The notes beneath the pieces were generated by a model, which saw nothing but the letters and a program-made list of their open reading frames with translations, searched no databases and was not told where the DNA came from. The position numbers were made by a program, and so were the translations under genes. Shown piece by piece: positions 23,557 through 35,075 of a stretch of 64,000 nucleotides of DNA. The DNA is taken from NCBI RefSeq assembly GCF_033439725.1, contig NW_026944390.1, positions 2,170,001 to 2,234,000 on the forward strand. Reading direction: 5' to 3'. Position 1 is the stretch's first letter. Every line of letters begins with the position of its first letter. This DNA is from Neurospora tetraspora. Its lineage: Eukaryota; Ascomycota; Sordariomycetes; Sordariales; Sordariaceae.

Positions 23557-23804
23557 AGTTAGTTGGTGTGGTTGAGCTCACCATTTTTTGATAGCAGCTT
23601 GATTGATATCCCTAGTGAAACAATGAGGCTTATTTTATTCAAGGTTATCAAAACCGAACATCAAACCCGTTAAAGTCTTTTAATGCAAGTATCAAACGAT
23701 CTATACACATTCCTTTCTCTTTCTCCCAACCGTCCTCCTACCCCTCCCTTCCCCTCGATTTTTTTTTCTCCCAACCACACTTTCATTCCCCTCCGTCCGC
23801 ATCT
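23557..23804. other. Convergent 3' region RRN11 / eed
   Basis: 248 bases with T-rich tracts on the + strand. It holds the 3' ends of two convergent genes and nothing else visible. Confidence 0.4.
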
Positions 23805-26153
23805 TCACTTCCCCCACCGCTGAAAAATCATAGCCCGATTCGAATTTCCCACCACCACACACCAATCCCCCTCCGGGCTCCAGGCCACCTGCCTCCCCAC
23901 GAAATGCTGTCCCTTGCCATCAACCGTCACCGTCTTATGCGGCTTGATCTCGTTATGCGAGTCCGTGATGTCACACTGGTCGTGCCATTCATCCAGCTGC
24001 TTTTGGGTATATCCTCCTAGTCCGATACCCGGTGATCTTCTGTTTACTGTCTGACCGGTGGTAGTGGCAGCAGTGGCAGCAGTGGCAGCAGTGGCGGCGG
24101 CGGCGGCGGTGGTGGTTGTGGCAGTAGAGCCCCTCGAACCCGGTCTATCCCTCGTCGAACTTGAACCCGGTCTACCACTACCACCACCAGCAGCAGCAGA
24201 AAGCAGAGTCTCAGGATCAGGACTAGTGGACCTGGTCCCAGGTCTTCCTGCTCTTCCGGATGTAGTAGAACCAGCAGCAGCAACACCCGCCACACCCCCC
24301 GCCGCCCTGTAGTTCGCCGCCGTAGAAGGATACGTAGTCCCCCCTCCCCCTCCCCCTCCCGCCGCCGTCCCTCCCGCCGCCAGCGCAGCAGCAGTCTTCC
24401 TCGGCTGTTTCCTCGCAGGCGGCATCCACCCCGGCTGTTCAACCACCCTCACCCTCCTCACCACCTCCCTGTAGTTCTTCCTCCCCCCTTCCTTTTGTGC
24501 CACCACCTCCACCTCCGCCTCCTCCTCCTGAGCCTCCTTCACCTCCTGCAAATACCTCTGCCAACTCCCCAACCTGCTCAAATCCCAAAACATAAACTTA
24601 TTCCTCGCATTACAAAACGCCAACACGGGATGTTTCCCTCCAGGTGCATGCAACACTTTAAACCTCAAGTAAAACTGCCCTTTGCAATCCGCCGTCTTGA
24701 ACTGCAACAGTCTCGTGAAATACGCCGGCCTGGTTTCGGGACTGAGGTCGGGGGCTTGCCAGAATGCGGAGCGGGTTAGTTTGGAGGGGTCAAAGGTGGT
24801 GGGTGCTGCTTCTAGCGGTAGTAGCGGGGGGTTGTCGACGAGGGAGGAAGAAGAAGAAGAGGAGGAAGAGGAAGAGGAAAAGCCGGAGATGGACCATAAC
24901 ACGATAGTTTCCTCCCAGCAGGCTCTTGACAGGATCAGGTCGCCGAAGAAGGAGACGCAGTCGACCAGCGAGTTGTGGATTTCTTTTGTGGAGAAGTGCG
25001 GATAGTGGATGACGAGTGGGTGGGTGACGGGTTCGGTCGGACAAGAGGGGATGGTCCAGAGGTTGATGGTTTGGTCGTGGCCTGCAGACAGCAAGTAGCG
25101 GCCCGTGTCGTGGAAGGAGATGCTCAACAGGTCCCAGGTGTGGGCGTCGCCGCCGAGGATGAACATGCAGGGTTGCAAGGAGTGGATGGGGAGGAGAGAC
25201 CAGATGCGCACGGTGGTGTCGTCGGAGCAGGAGGCGATTAGGGAGGGGTTGAGGGGAGAGGTGACGAGGTCGTTTATGCCGCCGCCGTGGCCTACTAGGG
25301 TCTGTTTTCTTGTTAGAAAAATCTAGGTATTTACAATCCATCATGATGGGCGTTGGGGTGATGCGAACCTTGACTAACTTCCCCTCCTTAACATCGTAGA
25401 CCTTCACCTTCGCATCCGCCCCGGCTATACAAAGCCATGGCTGTCCGGTCTCCATATCCTTGGACCAGCAGCATGAACAGTTTGCTGCGTTTTCCTGTAA
25501 GCACAGTATCAGCACTTTCGCATCTGGCTAAGTACTATCCAAAATACCACAGGGTCGTAAACTCACATCATCATCCCTTATCAACTTCAACACCTCAATA
25601 GGATTGGTGTTGCTGTCTGTATTCTGGGTGATGCGGCATATGATCACCTGTGGTTACTAATTAGCATGTTGACGTCCTGGTCCTTCTTCATTTTGGGATT
25701 ATTATTTGGAAAAGGGAAGAGGAGGATAGATTTCAGAGACAAGGAAGATGAGTGACAGTGAAACAAACGTACATGCTTCTTACTAGCGATGGCGAACACT
25801 GGCGGTGCGCCGACGGGGTTGTAGGGGTAGAACTTTACGTCGAAGAATTCTGAGTGATGGTTGTTAGTTTGAACTTCATGCGGAGTCAAGATTGGGATTA
25901 TTGGGTTTGAAAATTGAGGAAAAATATTGAAGTGATGCCGACTTACCGTGTGCTATCGACTCGCCGGAGACGGGGTCTTTCCAGTCATCCTGTTGAGGGT
26001 CAAGAGAAGGTGATCAGCAGGGGCTTTTATTTTGGGCATGGAAGTGTATGTGAACCAGCGTGTGCGATTTAATTATCATACCTGGAAGTTGATAGAAGCC
26101 CTCAACTTTGGTAGATCCCACTCGTTCGAGGACGGTGCCTTATTTGGGGGCAT
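23805..26153 (-). CDS. eed: Polycomb repressive complex 2 WD40 subunit EED
   Basis: Six exons in transcript order (26082-26153, 25947-25989, 25773-25849, 25567-25647, 25369-25494, 23805-25301) join in phase to 631 residues. The N-terminus is MPPNKAPSSNEWDLPKLRAS. WD-repeat blocks include EFFDVKFYPYNPVGAPPVFA, WLCIAGADAKVKVYDVKEGK, TLVGHGGGINDLVTSPLNPS (then LIASCSDDTTVRIW), HDTGRYLLSAGHDQTINLW and the final VAWSPEGDWCVVVGNSNRA. Blocks for the sixth blade (FYLRFKVLHAPGGKHPVLAF) match EED. Family knowledge: EED binds H3K27me3 and scaffolds SET-7 and SUZ12 in PRC2, which silences facultative heterochromatin. Odd points are a Ser run (~10) and a ~130-residue Ala/Gly/Thr/Arg-rich insertion before the last blade. 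Adjacency to nit-3 and nuo29.9 fits the N. crassa eed locus. Confidence 0.93.
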
Positions 26154-26902
26154 TGTGCCGGACCCTCAAGGTTCGTGAGTGTACAGCGAAACAATGCGGG
26201 ACCCTTGTGTCTAATTCGTTGACAGCGATGAACTGCTCACTAAACGCCTTTGTATCAGATTGCAGCCTCGCTGCATAAATCTGGAGAGGTAGAAGGTATT
26301 CTTGGGCGTCGACTTCGGCGGTTCGTGGTGAAGGGTCGAGGTCGGGAAACGAAGACAAGTTTGCGCGACAAATTTTCCAATTATTCCGTTTACGTTCAGT
26401 CTACTGATCCACTAGTATTCGGATATGCTGATGATACCTCACTCATTGTCCAATAACTCCAAAAGCTGGTCGCTGAAAGTGTTTGAAGTCGATGCCGATT
26501 GAAAGGTGCGCGTTCCGGGACGCGACGTGCAGTGGATGTGAAGCGAAAGTCAAAAGGTTTCATCAGGGTACTCGAAAGGTACTTCTGAGAGCACGGGCGT
26601 CATTGCCATGGGTGAAGTACCTCTGAAGTACACGAACAACGACATCCCATCACTCCGTTTGGCAAGCACGTCACAACATTCAACGTTTCCGAATCCTAGA
26701 ACTCGATTTGATCGAACAATAAATGCATTTCCCCAGTGAAAAACCTATGAAACCAGTTCAGCTAAAAAATCACTCTCTATCTAGTAGACGTTAAAATGCT
26801 GAAGTTTTATCTACCCATCCACAGCACACACAAGAAAAAGGTCCTTGCTATTTCCCTTTTATGCCAGAAAATTACGCCTCAACCAGAAGAAAATCAACAA
26901 AG
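26154..26902. other. eed upstream region and NCL1 3' region
   Basis: 749 bases hold the eed promoter and the end of the NCL1 transcript. No intact gene is present. A short stretch at 26403-26453 reads like an RT catalytic-box fossil (see findings). Confidence 0.4.
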
Positions 26903-29674
26903 TTAAGCAGTGGGCTCCTCCTTCATAGAGACGTCGCCCTCGGCATCCTTAACCTGCTCCTCGGCAGCCGCGGGAGCCTCCTCAGTCTTGACCTCCACAG
27001 GGGTCTCGATCTCCTCGGCCTTGACCTCCTCCTCGCCCTCCTTCTTCGCCTCAGCACCCTCCTTGGGGGCATCCCTCTTGATACCCATGTTGATCAAGGG
27101 AGTAGTGTCGTTGTAAATACGGAGCAACATCGCACTGCGATCCTCCTTGGGCAACATGAGGTTCAACGACTGGAAGCTCTTCCACAGAGGGAGAGCCATG
27201 TGCTCGTTGAACTCCGGGTCATCGCCATCAGGCTCGACGCGGAGAACGCAGCATCCGAGAGCCAAGTCGCGGACGCGCTCGCCAATCTCATCGAGCTTCT
27301 GCCACTCGCCGTTGGCGATCTTGGGGAACATCTCAATGAGCAGCTTCTTAAGCGTCTCCTTCTTCTTGAGCACGACGACGCGCTCGGGGCCGACGTAGCC
27401 GTGCAGGATGGGCATGCCCTCGGACTGGATGCGCCAGCGGCAGACCTCGGCCGAGGGAGCATCCTGCTTGACGTACATCTTGACACCGCCGTGGATGAAC
27501 TTGACGCCGCGGCCCTCGTTCATGACGAGGATGTCACGAACAAGAGCGCTGGTGTAGTAGATGGCCTTGGCGGGCTCGCCGGTGGCGTTACGGATCATGT
27601 AGCGGTCCGAGGGGAAGCGGGACGAGATCTTGTAGAAATCGGCAATGTTCTTGATGACTTCATGGTCGGCGGGGAGGTACTTGAAGGGCTCCTCATAAGG
27701 GCCCTGCTGCTTCTGCTTGCGCTCTGGTTGGGCCTCACCCTCCTTGGGGGCCTCCTTGGGAGTCTCAGCAGGGGTCTCGGCGGGGGTCTCGGCGGCCTCC
27801 TCCTTGACAGCGGGCTCCTCGGTAGCAGGAGTCTCCTCAACCGGGGCAACCTCCTCAGCCTTGACCTCCTCGACGGGCTCAACGGGAGCCTCCTCAATCA
27901 CAACGTCCTCGGTCTTGGCAGCCTCATCGGCCTCAGTCTTCTGCTTCTTAGCCTCCTCTGTGCTCTCGGCCTCCTCCAAGGGGCGCTTAGGAGCTTGCTT
28001 CTTCTCCTTCGGCCTGATCTCCTCGGGCTTAGCCTTGAACTCGGCCTTCTTGTGAAGCACAGTGATGAAGAAACCACCGGTATCCTGCTGGTGAGCGTAG
28101 ACGCGCATGCACCTCTCGAGAGGGAGATCGGCGCAAATGTTGCCCTCGGGACGGGGGAACATAGACTCGACGAGACGGCTGGGGGTAATACCGTCCTCGG
28201 TGGACTTTGCGTGATCCTCAACCTCCTGCCAGCTGTTCCAGACACGCCCGGACTTGTCCATGATCTGCCACTTGCGCATACCGGGCTTGCGCTGGAGCAG
28301 AGGGAGCTGGTCGGCGCAGTTGACAATCTCGATCTTGTCAGGACCACCGCAGCGCTCGATCGCGGCGGCGACGACGGACTCGTTCTCGACGGGGTTCATG
28401 GAGCAGGTGGAGTAGACCATGCGGCCACCGGGCTTGAGCATCTGGAGAGCACGCACGAGGATGCGGACCTGCGTAAGGTGCAGACCCAAGGCGGCAGCAG
28501 GAGCCCAGTCCTTCCAGAGATTGACGTTCTTCCTAAGGGTACCATCACCGGAGCAGGGAACATCGGCCAAGATACGGTCGAACTTGAGGTAGTTGGGCTT
28601 GGTAGGGTCCTCGGGGTTGGGTATCCTGAGGGAGGGGTACATGGTGGCGTCGTGGTTGGTGACAATCATGTTGGGGGAAGAGAGACGCTTGAGCTGATGG
28701 ATCAGCATGTGGGATCTCTTGTAGTCGGCATCGTTGGCAATGAGCATGCCGGTAGCTCTGCCGTCGTCGCTGGGGTCAGCCTCGAGGCGGGCGGCGTCCT
28801 CATCGGCGCTCTTGATCTCGTCGACGGAACCGCCGAACTGCTTGATGACGTGACGGATTCTGGCCTCCTCGCCGCGGTGGATCATCTCAAGGAGCTGAGC
28901 GGCCTTGCTGCCGGGGGCGGCACACATGTCGAGGACGGTCATACCGGGACGGAGATCCATGAGAAGGGGAGGAATCATGGAGACGACCTCCTGACGGGAG
29001 ATGTTGCCGACGCTGGTCTCGGAAACCAAGAACTTCTGGAAGGCCGAGAAGGGAGGGAACTTGCGGACCACGTTCTTGGGGGTGGTCATCCACCAGGCGA
29101 GCCCGTCGGGGTACCAGGGCACAGGCTTGGGGGGCTCGACGATGGCGCCATCGTAGGTGATTCTGGTGATTTCGGGGATGTAGCGGGTCTGGAGGAGGTT
29201 CTTGACGGCGAGAGCGTGTCTGTGAAAAAGAAGGTAAGCAATTGGATGGAAGTAATAGACATGAGACGGCCAAAGTGCCGGGTCAAGGTGACTGTACCCC
29301 TTGGAACCGCAGAATCTGAAGCTGTTGGGGAGCTCCCTCTTCAGGGCAGCCCAGAACTGCTCACGCTCCTCCTCGGGGAGCTGGAGTAGGTCGTTGTAGT
29401 AGCGTTCGAGCCTGTCGTTCTGCTTGACGACCTCGGGGTATCTGGTGTAAGGCTGGTGACCTCCACGGTTGTCATCACGGCTACGCTTGCCGCCACGGCC
29501 ACCGCCACGGCCCTTCTGTCACACACACACACATCGGTCAGTATACGTTAGTCTTGGAAGGTGAGAATTGCATCACTACAGCAATAGGACTGGAGCATGG
29601 CAAAGTCGAAGAGGATCAAGTGGAAAAGAAAAGCCGGTGATAGCACGTACTCTGAAATTACCACCGCGACCCAT
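26903..29674 (-). CDS. NCL1: tRNA (cytosine-5) methyltransferase NCL1/TRM4
   Basis: Exons in transcript order are 29651-29674, 29298-29515 and 26903-29219, giving 852 residues. The N-terminus is Gly/Arg-rich (MGRGGNFRKGRGGGRGGKRS). The NSUN core follows: NDRLERYYNDLLQLPEEERE, VPWYPDGLAWWMTTPKNVVR, SAM motif I LDMCAAPGSKAAQLLEM, the motif IV loop DVPCSGDGTLRKN with a catalytic-loop Cys, and motif VI YSTCSMNPVENE with the catalytic Cys. A C-terminal PUA-like region follows an acidic/Pro linker rich in Glu and Lys. Family knowledge: Trm4/Ncl1 makes m5C at tRNA positions 34, 40, 48 and 49 in the nucleus. The GC-rich third positions create long antisense frames that are not genes. Confidence 0.96.
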
Positions 29675-30206
29675 GTTTGAGAGATTCGCAATTGAGGATA
29701 GATAGCTCTGTCCGCTTGCGATACTCAAGTTCGGTAACCGGAGTCGTGTTGAAGGAAGAAAAAAAAGTGACATGCGGCAACGCCAGTCTCTGTCGCGTGC
29801 AAGTCGAGACTCCAACAAAAGCCGTCGCCGCAAACTTATTTTGTGGGGGTGGGGGACTAGGGATTGCGCTAACCGAGGGATCTTGTGAACTACGTTTTTT
29901 GATTGGTCATTATTCTACATGAAGCTATTGTAATGGATCCACTATGTATACAAGCTAACCGGGTAGGGCTAGCGGAATTGCTTCCATGGATGGTTGACGT
30001 TGCTTATCAGTAATTGCTGATAAGAAGTTAAGGGTCCAACCACCAAACAGTGACCGTACTAACTGCCGGTAGGTTGCACCAGGTCAGAAGTTGGTACATA
30101 TAGTTACTCGGACAACTGCGTAGAAGAGGGATTGGGTATCTCATGCTAAAGCCTTGTGGGGTTTATCCCAGCTGTGGTTGTAAAAGACGAGAGCTTGTGA
30201 GTTTGT
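29675..30206. other. NCL1 promoter and MTG2 3' region
   Basis: 532 bases with no supported gene. A CA/TG dinucleotide run lies in the neighbouring NCL1 intron 1 near 29521. Confidence 0.35.
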
Positions 30207-31988
30207 TCAACCATCCAACAAGCCGACCGTCCAGTGAACAATCCTCTCCACGCCGTGACCATTGATGGCACTGACGGGAATGGCTTCCACGTTCTCAACC
30301 CAAGCACCTTGGACGCCGCTAGGATGGGGCTCATCACCACGTGTGACAGCCGCACAGTAGTTTCTGAGCTCCATGAAGTTGGCCTGAGTGTCCTTCAAGT
30401 CTCCCTTGGTGGCTACCACAAACCACGGCTTCCCTGCGATGGACAACCCTGCAGGTTCGGCAGCAGATGGCGGATAGTCGGCCATGCCGTTCGAGGCTGG
30501 CCATCCACCTGACATGCTCACATCATCAATACCGGCCTCTGGACTCCAGTCAATCCTCGCTGCGCGCTCCCGGTCAGCCTCTTCATCCTCGCGCATTTGC
30601 GCGTACAAGCCCACCTCGTTCCACAGCGCCTTCAACGCTTTCACAGCATTGCCGGCACCCAGGTCAATGACGAAGGCGAGCACACCAGCACGCTCGACGT
30701 GACGCAAAAAGGCGATACCGAGACCCTTGTCGAGATGGGCACCCTCAATCAGACCCGGGATATCAGCGACAGTGAACCTCGTTCGTTGCTCGACTTCGTC
30801 CGGCGCACCAGTGAGAGCAAAGGGATCATCCACAGGAGCATCGCTGATTCGCTTGTAGCTCTTTACCGAGGGGCGGCCTTTGTTGTTATCGAGCACGACG
30901 GTGCCGATATTGGGTTGTAGCGTGGTGAATGCCCAGTGGCCAACACGAGCTCGGCTATTGGTCAAGGCGCGAAGGAGGGTGCTCTTGCCGGCATTGGGTA
31001 GACCAACCAGACCAACATCGGCAAGGAGCTTGAGCTCGAGCTCGATCTCTAGAGTCATGGCCGGCTCTCCCTTTGTCGCAAACATGGGCCTTGGCCTGTC
31101 CTTGTTTGCGAAATGGGGATTACCCAGTCCACCGAGGCCACCTGCCGCCAGCAGGATGGGCCGTGGTGTAGGACGGTTCAGGTCCAGATATATGGGTGCT
31201 GGCGGTTGTTGAAACAGTCGGTCGCGACGGGGCAGTCGTGGCAGTTCGGCGCCGACTCTTCTGGCCTCTGACGAGGAGATGCCGGGGTACAGCAGCCATC
31301 GGTCGAGGTCTGGGTTGATGGGCGGCTCCTCCTCTACTATCGTTCCTTCTACCCCTTCCTCCTCCTCCTTTGGCGCCTCAACAGCAGCGGCGTTTCGGAA
31401 GTCCTTTTTCCTCTTGCGCTTGTACTTGGCTCTGTCGATGAGTTGCCTCTCGCCTTCGGGGTCGTCGCGGCTGATCTCGGTAACGACTGTTCCGACTGGT
31501 ACAGTTATGATGACGTCCTCTCCGCGCTGTCCACCCTGAGCGCTGCCCTGGCCATGCTTTCCTCGACCAGCGCGAATATGCCTCCTTCGTGCCAACTTGT
31601 GTAGCGAAGTCTCGCCGTGGACAGCTTGGATGTAGACATTGCCGCCATGGCCTCCATCACCTCCGTTCGCCGGGCCTTCGGGAATGAACAATTCTCTGAG
31701 AAAGGATATACAGCCGTTGCCACCGGGGCCAGCGTAGACGTTCAGCTTGGCCTTGTCGGCAAAGTATGGGTTCGAGTAGTCATCGGGGGCGGGATTAAGT
31801 CTCGATTTCGTCTCGTCGTTCTCGGGGTGCTGGGGGTTCAATGTCGCTGTGGCGTCTGTGCTGCTGTAACGAAGGTTTCGGGCGAGGGCTAAGCTGGCAC
31901 GGGGCACACTTCCGGCACTGGTACGAAACAATGATGGGTATAAGAAGGGCATAAGCAGCCGGGAGCTATGAGCACAACGAGACGCCAT
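30207..31988 (-). CDS. MTG2: Mitochondrial Obg-family GTPase MTG2
   Basis: A single exon of 593 residues. The basic N-terminus (MASRCAHSSRLLMPFLYPSL) looks like a mitochondrial presequence. The Obg fold is Gly-rich: DKAKLNVYAGPGGNGCISFL, EGPANGGDGGHGGNVYI and RAGRGKHGQGSAQGGQRGED. An insertion rich in Lys and Glu splits it. The GTPase domain has P-loop GLPNAGKSTLLRAL, switch II DIPGLIEGAH, the G4 box as ATKGD rather than NKxD, and G5 VSAINGHG. Family knowledge: Mtg2 is a mitoribosome large-subunit assembly factor at the inner membrane. The final Obg C-terminal domain is absent, as in fungal Mtg2. Confidence 0.94.
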   Translation of the reverse strand: MASRCAHSSRLLMPFLYPSLFRTSAGSVPRASLALARNLRYSSTDATATLNPQHPENDETKSRLNPAPDDYSNPYFADKAKLNVYAGPGGNGCISFLRELFIPEGPANGGDGGHGGNVYIQAVHGETSLHKLARRRHIRAGRGKHGQGSAQGGQRGEDVIITVPVGTVVTEISRDDPEGERQLIDRAKYKRKRKKDFRNAAAVEAPKEEEEGVEGTIVEEEPPINPDLDRWLLYPGISSSEARRVGAELPRLPRRDRLFQQPPAPIYLDLNRPTPRPILLAAGGLGGLGNPHFANKDRPRPMFATKGEPAMTLEIELELKLLADVGLVGLPNAGKSTLLRALTNSRARVGHWAFTTLQPNIGTVVLDNNKGRPSVKSYKRISDAPVDDPFALTGAPDEVEQRTRFTVADIPGLIEGAHLDKGLGIAFLRHVERAGVLAFVIDLGAGNAVKALKALWNEVGLYAQMREDEEADRERAARIDWSPEAGIDDVSMSGGWPASNGMADYPPSAAEPAGLSIAGKPWFVVATKGDLKDTQANFMELRNYCAAVTRGDEPHPSGVQGAWVENVEAIPVSAINGHGVERIVHWTVGLLDG

Positions 31989-34295
31989 CTCGAGCAGGAC
32001 AATTGACGAGTTTTAGGTTTCGGTTGTTTGCCTCCCCGGCCGCCAACTTTTTGGATCGCGAGTCCCGCTCCCGTTAGCGCGCGCCGATAAGATAAGAAGC
32101 CATTATGGAACATTTCCAAGAGCCACTGCGGGGAGTGCATGGCAGGTGGATTTGGCTAAAAGTCTTGGCAAACAGGGGCCTTCTGAAGTTGATCTGATCG
32201 ACGCTCGGGCGGCGGCTCCCTGAAACACACCAATTCCAATGGCGGGGAAAGCTGAGTCCGGATGATCGAAGGTTTCCCCACCATTTCAAGCACTCCCACT
32301 CCTCCTCGTCTCCCACCCAACAACACTCCCCCAATTATTCTCTTCACATTCCGATCAACTTTTGTCTCTTTGCCATGTTGCCATCTTCCGTCTCGGCCAC
32401 CGCACGGCTCTGGCTCCGTCGCAAGTGCGCCGCACCATCACCTCTCTGTCTTCAATTGGAAACCGGATATTCCATTGTTTCCTTCCGACTTTCTTCTCAA
32501 TTGGAAGAAAAGGCTCTCAAGGGCTACGCTACAATGCCGGCGGGCTGACATGCAGCTGCTGCTCAGCTCACTGTGTCTGATATGAATAAGGAAAACTACG
32601 GTAAAACCTGACGGAGGCGGCGGCGGCACTGACAACTCACTCACAGCATAGCATAGCATCAAGTAATGCAGCACAGCACAAGTGAGATGTCCACAGTCCC
32701 CTCCGACCTGACCCCAATTCCCCAGCCTCCCCATCTTTTGGAGAAGGGAGAATGGCAGGATGGATGGATGACAAGTCGATTCCCGTTGGACAGTGTCTTT
32801 CAGCTACATTGGTACCTCAGGATCCAAGGTATCCATAATCCGGCTGGGAACCGAACCTCATCTCATGTGGTTGTGCATGAAGAAGGGAGGAGAAACTGGA
32901 AAGGGGCAAATGTCAACACACACAGTCGGCCGGATCATGAGGGACTTTGCATGCCTACTCGGGTTAGAGAAAACGCCAATCACATATTTTCTCTGACACT
33001 TGTTACATGCTTTCTCACGGCTTTCGGTCTCGGGTAGGACATTGTGTCTTGGCCTCTTTTCCGTTGCCCGTTGCCCGTTGCCCGTCTCCTCTGTTGTTGT
33101 TGTTGATGTTGACATTTTTTTTCTATTTGACAGGGCAACGGGAACTGTTCTCCTCTTGCTCTTCTAGATCGTCTCAGGACTATCAACACTGCCTATCATA
33201 TTCTTGTCAGATATCTGAATACGACGCGTCTATCCTCTACGGCACTGCCGGTAGCCAACCGGTCTTGTTGCCCGTCACCCCACTGTCAGTCAGTATTCCG
33301 AGTTTCAAGACGCTGATAACCTGGGGGATCGTCTGCTGCAAGAGTGCGCTGTCTTGCTGCTGCAAAGCGAATCATCCGCCACCACCTAAACAGAAAGGGT
33401 CGCAGTCTTGGTCCGACCAAGGTCTTCAAACGACCTCGCCTCCAGTCGGGAAAACTGGGTCCCGGAACGGCCACGCCGTCTTGGACTGGTCGACGAGGCA
33501 TTGGGCCGCTGCAAGCTGCAGACCACTGCTGCCAAAGGGGCCAAGCGGGCCCGCATTCGAGCCACGACAGTTCCAGAGGACAGACCTGAGACTGGAGTGC
33601 ATTGGGAGTGGCATGGACTGGCCATTTTGCCTGCCCATCAACACTCTCTTGCTTGATCCGTCCGGACCGTTCTGCTGCTGCACGGAATCCTCACTCCTGG
33701 CTCCTCTTTTCACCTCTCACCCCTCTCAACTCCTGCTTCTCCTCCTTCTTCTCCCATTCATCAGTCGTGTTTTCCCTCATCCTCGTTCGCCATCTCATCC
33801 TGCACACTGCGTGGTCGCGCTGCTGTGGTGTTTCCCCTCCGGTACCTTGTTGACTTACATACATACTACCTACATCCACATACATCCACCTGCGGATCCG
33901 CCTGCTTGCTCACTTCTTCCCGCCTGTGCTGCTTGCCTGCTTCTCGTTGATTGAGTGGAATCGACTTTGATACATCAGGTCAGTGAATCTGCTGCCTTAT
34001 CCCTCGACTGAGAGTCTTGTCTTGTACTCCCTCACACCAGCTTCATAACATCCGCATCTTTCCCCTCCTCTCTCTGCCTCTTGCTCTATCTACTCTTAGC
34101 TGCTTCATCATCAACCTTCTCTACCTCGCTGCTGCTGGGCTGGTCCCTTTGTCGGTCATGAGAAAGAGCGTGAAGTTTTCAACATAGCAACACATACTCT
34201 GTGATAGAAGCAGCAAGATCTCTTACTCCACTCCTTACTATACCAAACTCGGAACATCACACCACTCATCGCCTCATATAACACGACACTAAACA
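31989..34295. other. Long intergenic region upstream of Cys-motif gene
   Basis: 2.3 kb without a supported gene. It contains short pyrimidine-rich tracts and a triple CCGTTG repeat near 33063-33083. The last 400 bases are pyrimidine-rich and look like a long 5' leader with several small ATG frames. Confidence 0.4.
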
Positions 34296-35075
34296 ATGTA
34301 CTCGGTAGAAACCTTCCAACAGTCACAAAAGTCAATCGTCAGGATGGATCCCGATTGCGCTATTTGCCATGCTCCGGCAACCGTTGCCTGTGACTGTGAG
34401 GCCAAGGGCCTCGAGATGGCCGTCAAGCAGGCTGAGGCCCGTATGATGCAGTCCATCTACAACGACATCCGGTAAGTACATTCATCTGCTTGTCCCTAAG
34501 AACCATGCTAACATCCTTTTAGATCATGGGTGCGAGCTCACGCTCAAGACTACATCCTCGATCACTTCCGCCAGTTGACTGAGCGACGAAAGACGGCACA
34601 TGCCACACACCTAGACCGCATCACAGCTCACGCCTGGCAATACTACCAGGCACCACCTCACCCCAATGAACTCGCCAACGCCCAAGCCCAGTTGAAGCGC
34701 GGCATCGACGAGGACTGGCAGGCTTCAGTACAACGATACCCCGAGGTGCTCGAGTACTTCTACAGCCTGGTCGAGTTGACGCTTCCGGATGACGGTGACG
34801 CATCTGTCAAGGACCCTCCTCTCAATGCCCTTAGTGGACCCAGGAGACTCAGCACAAGGACAGCACCCGGTGCTCCAGCAACTGTGGCCAGCGGCCGCAG
34901 CATGACCTACGACAGAGAGATTGCCCCTATGCCCGCCATGCGACGGACACCGCCTCCTATCGAGCCAGTCCGTGGAAGTGATAGGCGGACACCAGGACCA
35001 AGGGAGCGCAGACACTCTTACCGGGCACCATCACACCCTGGACCGCCAACATACTATCCTCAGCAACCATACTAA
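34296..35075 (+). CDS. Uncharacterised protein with N-terminal Cys motif
   Basis: Two exons, 34296-34471 and 34523-35075, give 242 residues. The 51-nt intron has a GCTAAC branch point. I do not recognise a characterised family. The N-terminus carries DPDCAICHAPATVACDCEAK, a compact C-x2-C...C-x-C arrangement that could bind one zinc ion. An amphipathic, probably helical region follows (EMAVKQAEARMMQSIYNDIR, then SWVRAHAQDYILDHFRQLTE). The C-terminal third is Pro/Arg/Ser-rich, ending HPGPPTYYPQQPY. There is no signal peptide or membrane segment. The alternative start is Met17 in IVRMDPDC. Clean splicing, good codon structure and a long upstream region support a real gene. The product type is unknown. 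Confidence 0.8.

Noticed and set aside
26861-29389. 842-codon open frame on the + strand, Leu/Gly-rich
   Set aside because: It lies antisense to the well-supported NCL1 gene, crosses its intron 2, has a composition expected from GC-biased third positions, and resembles no family.
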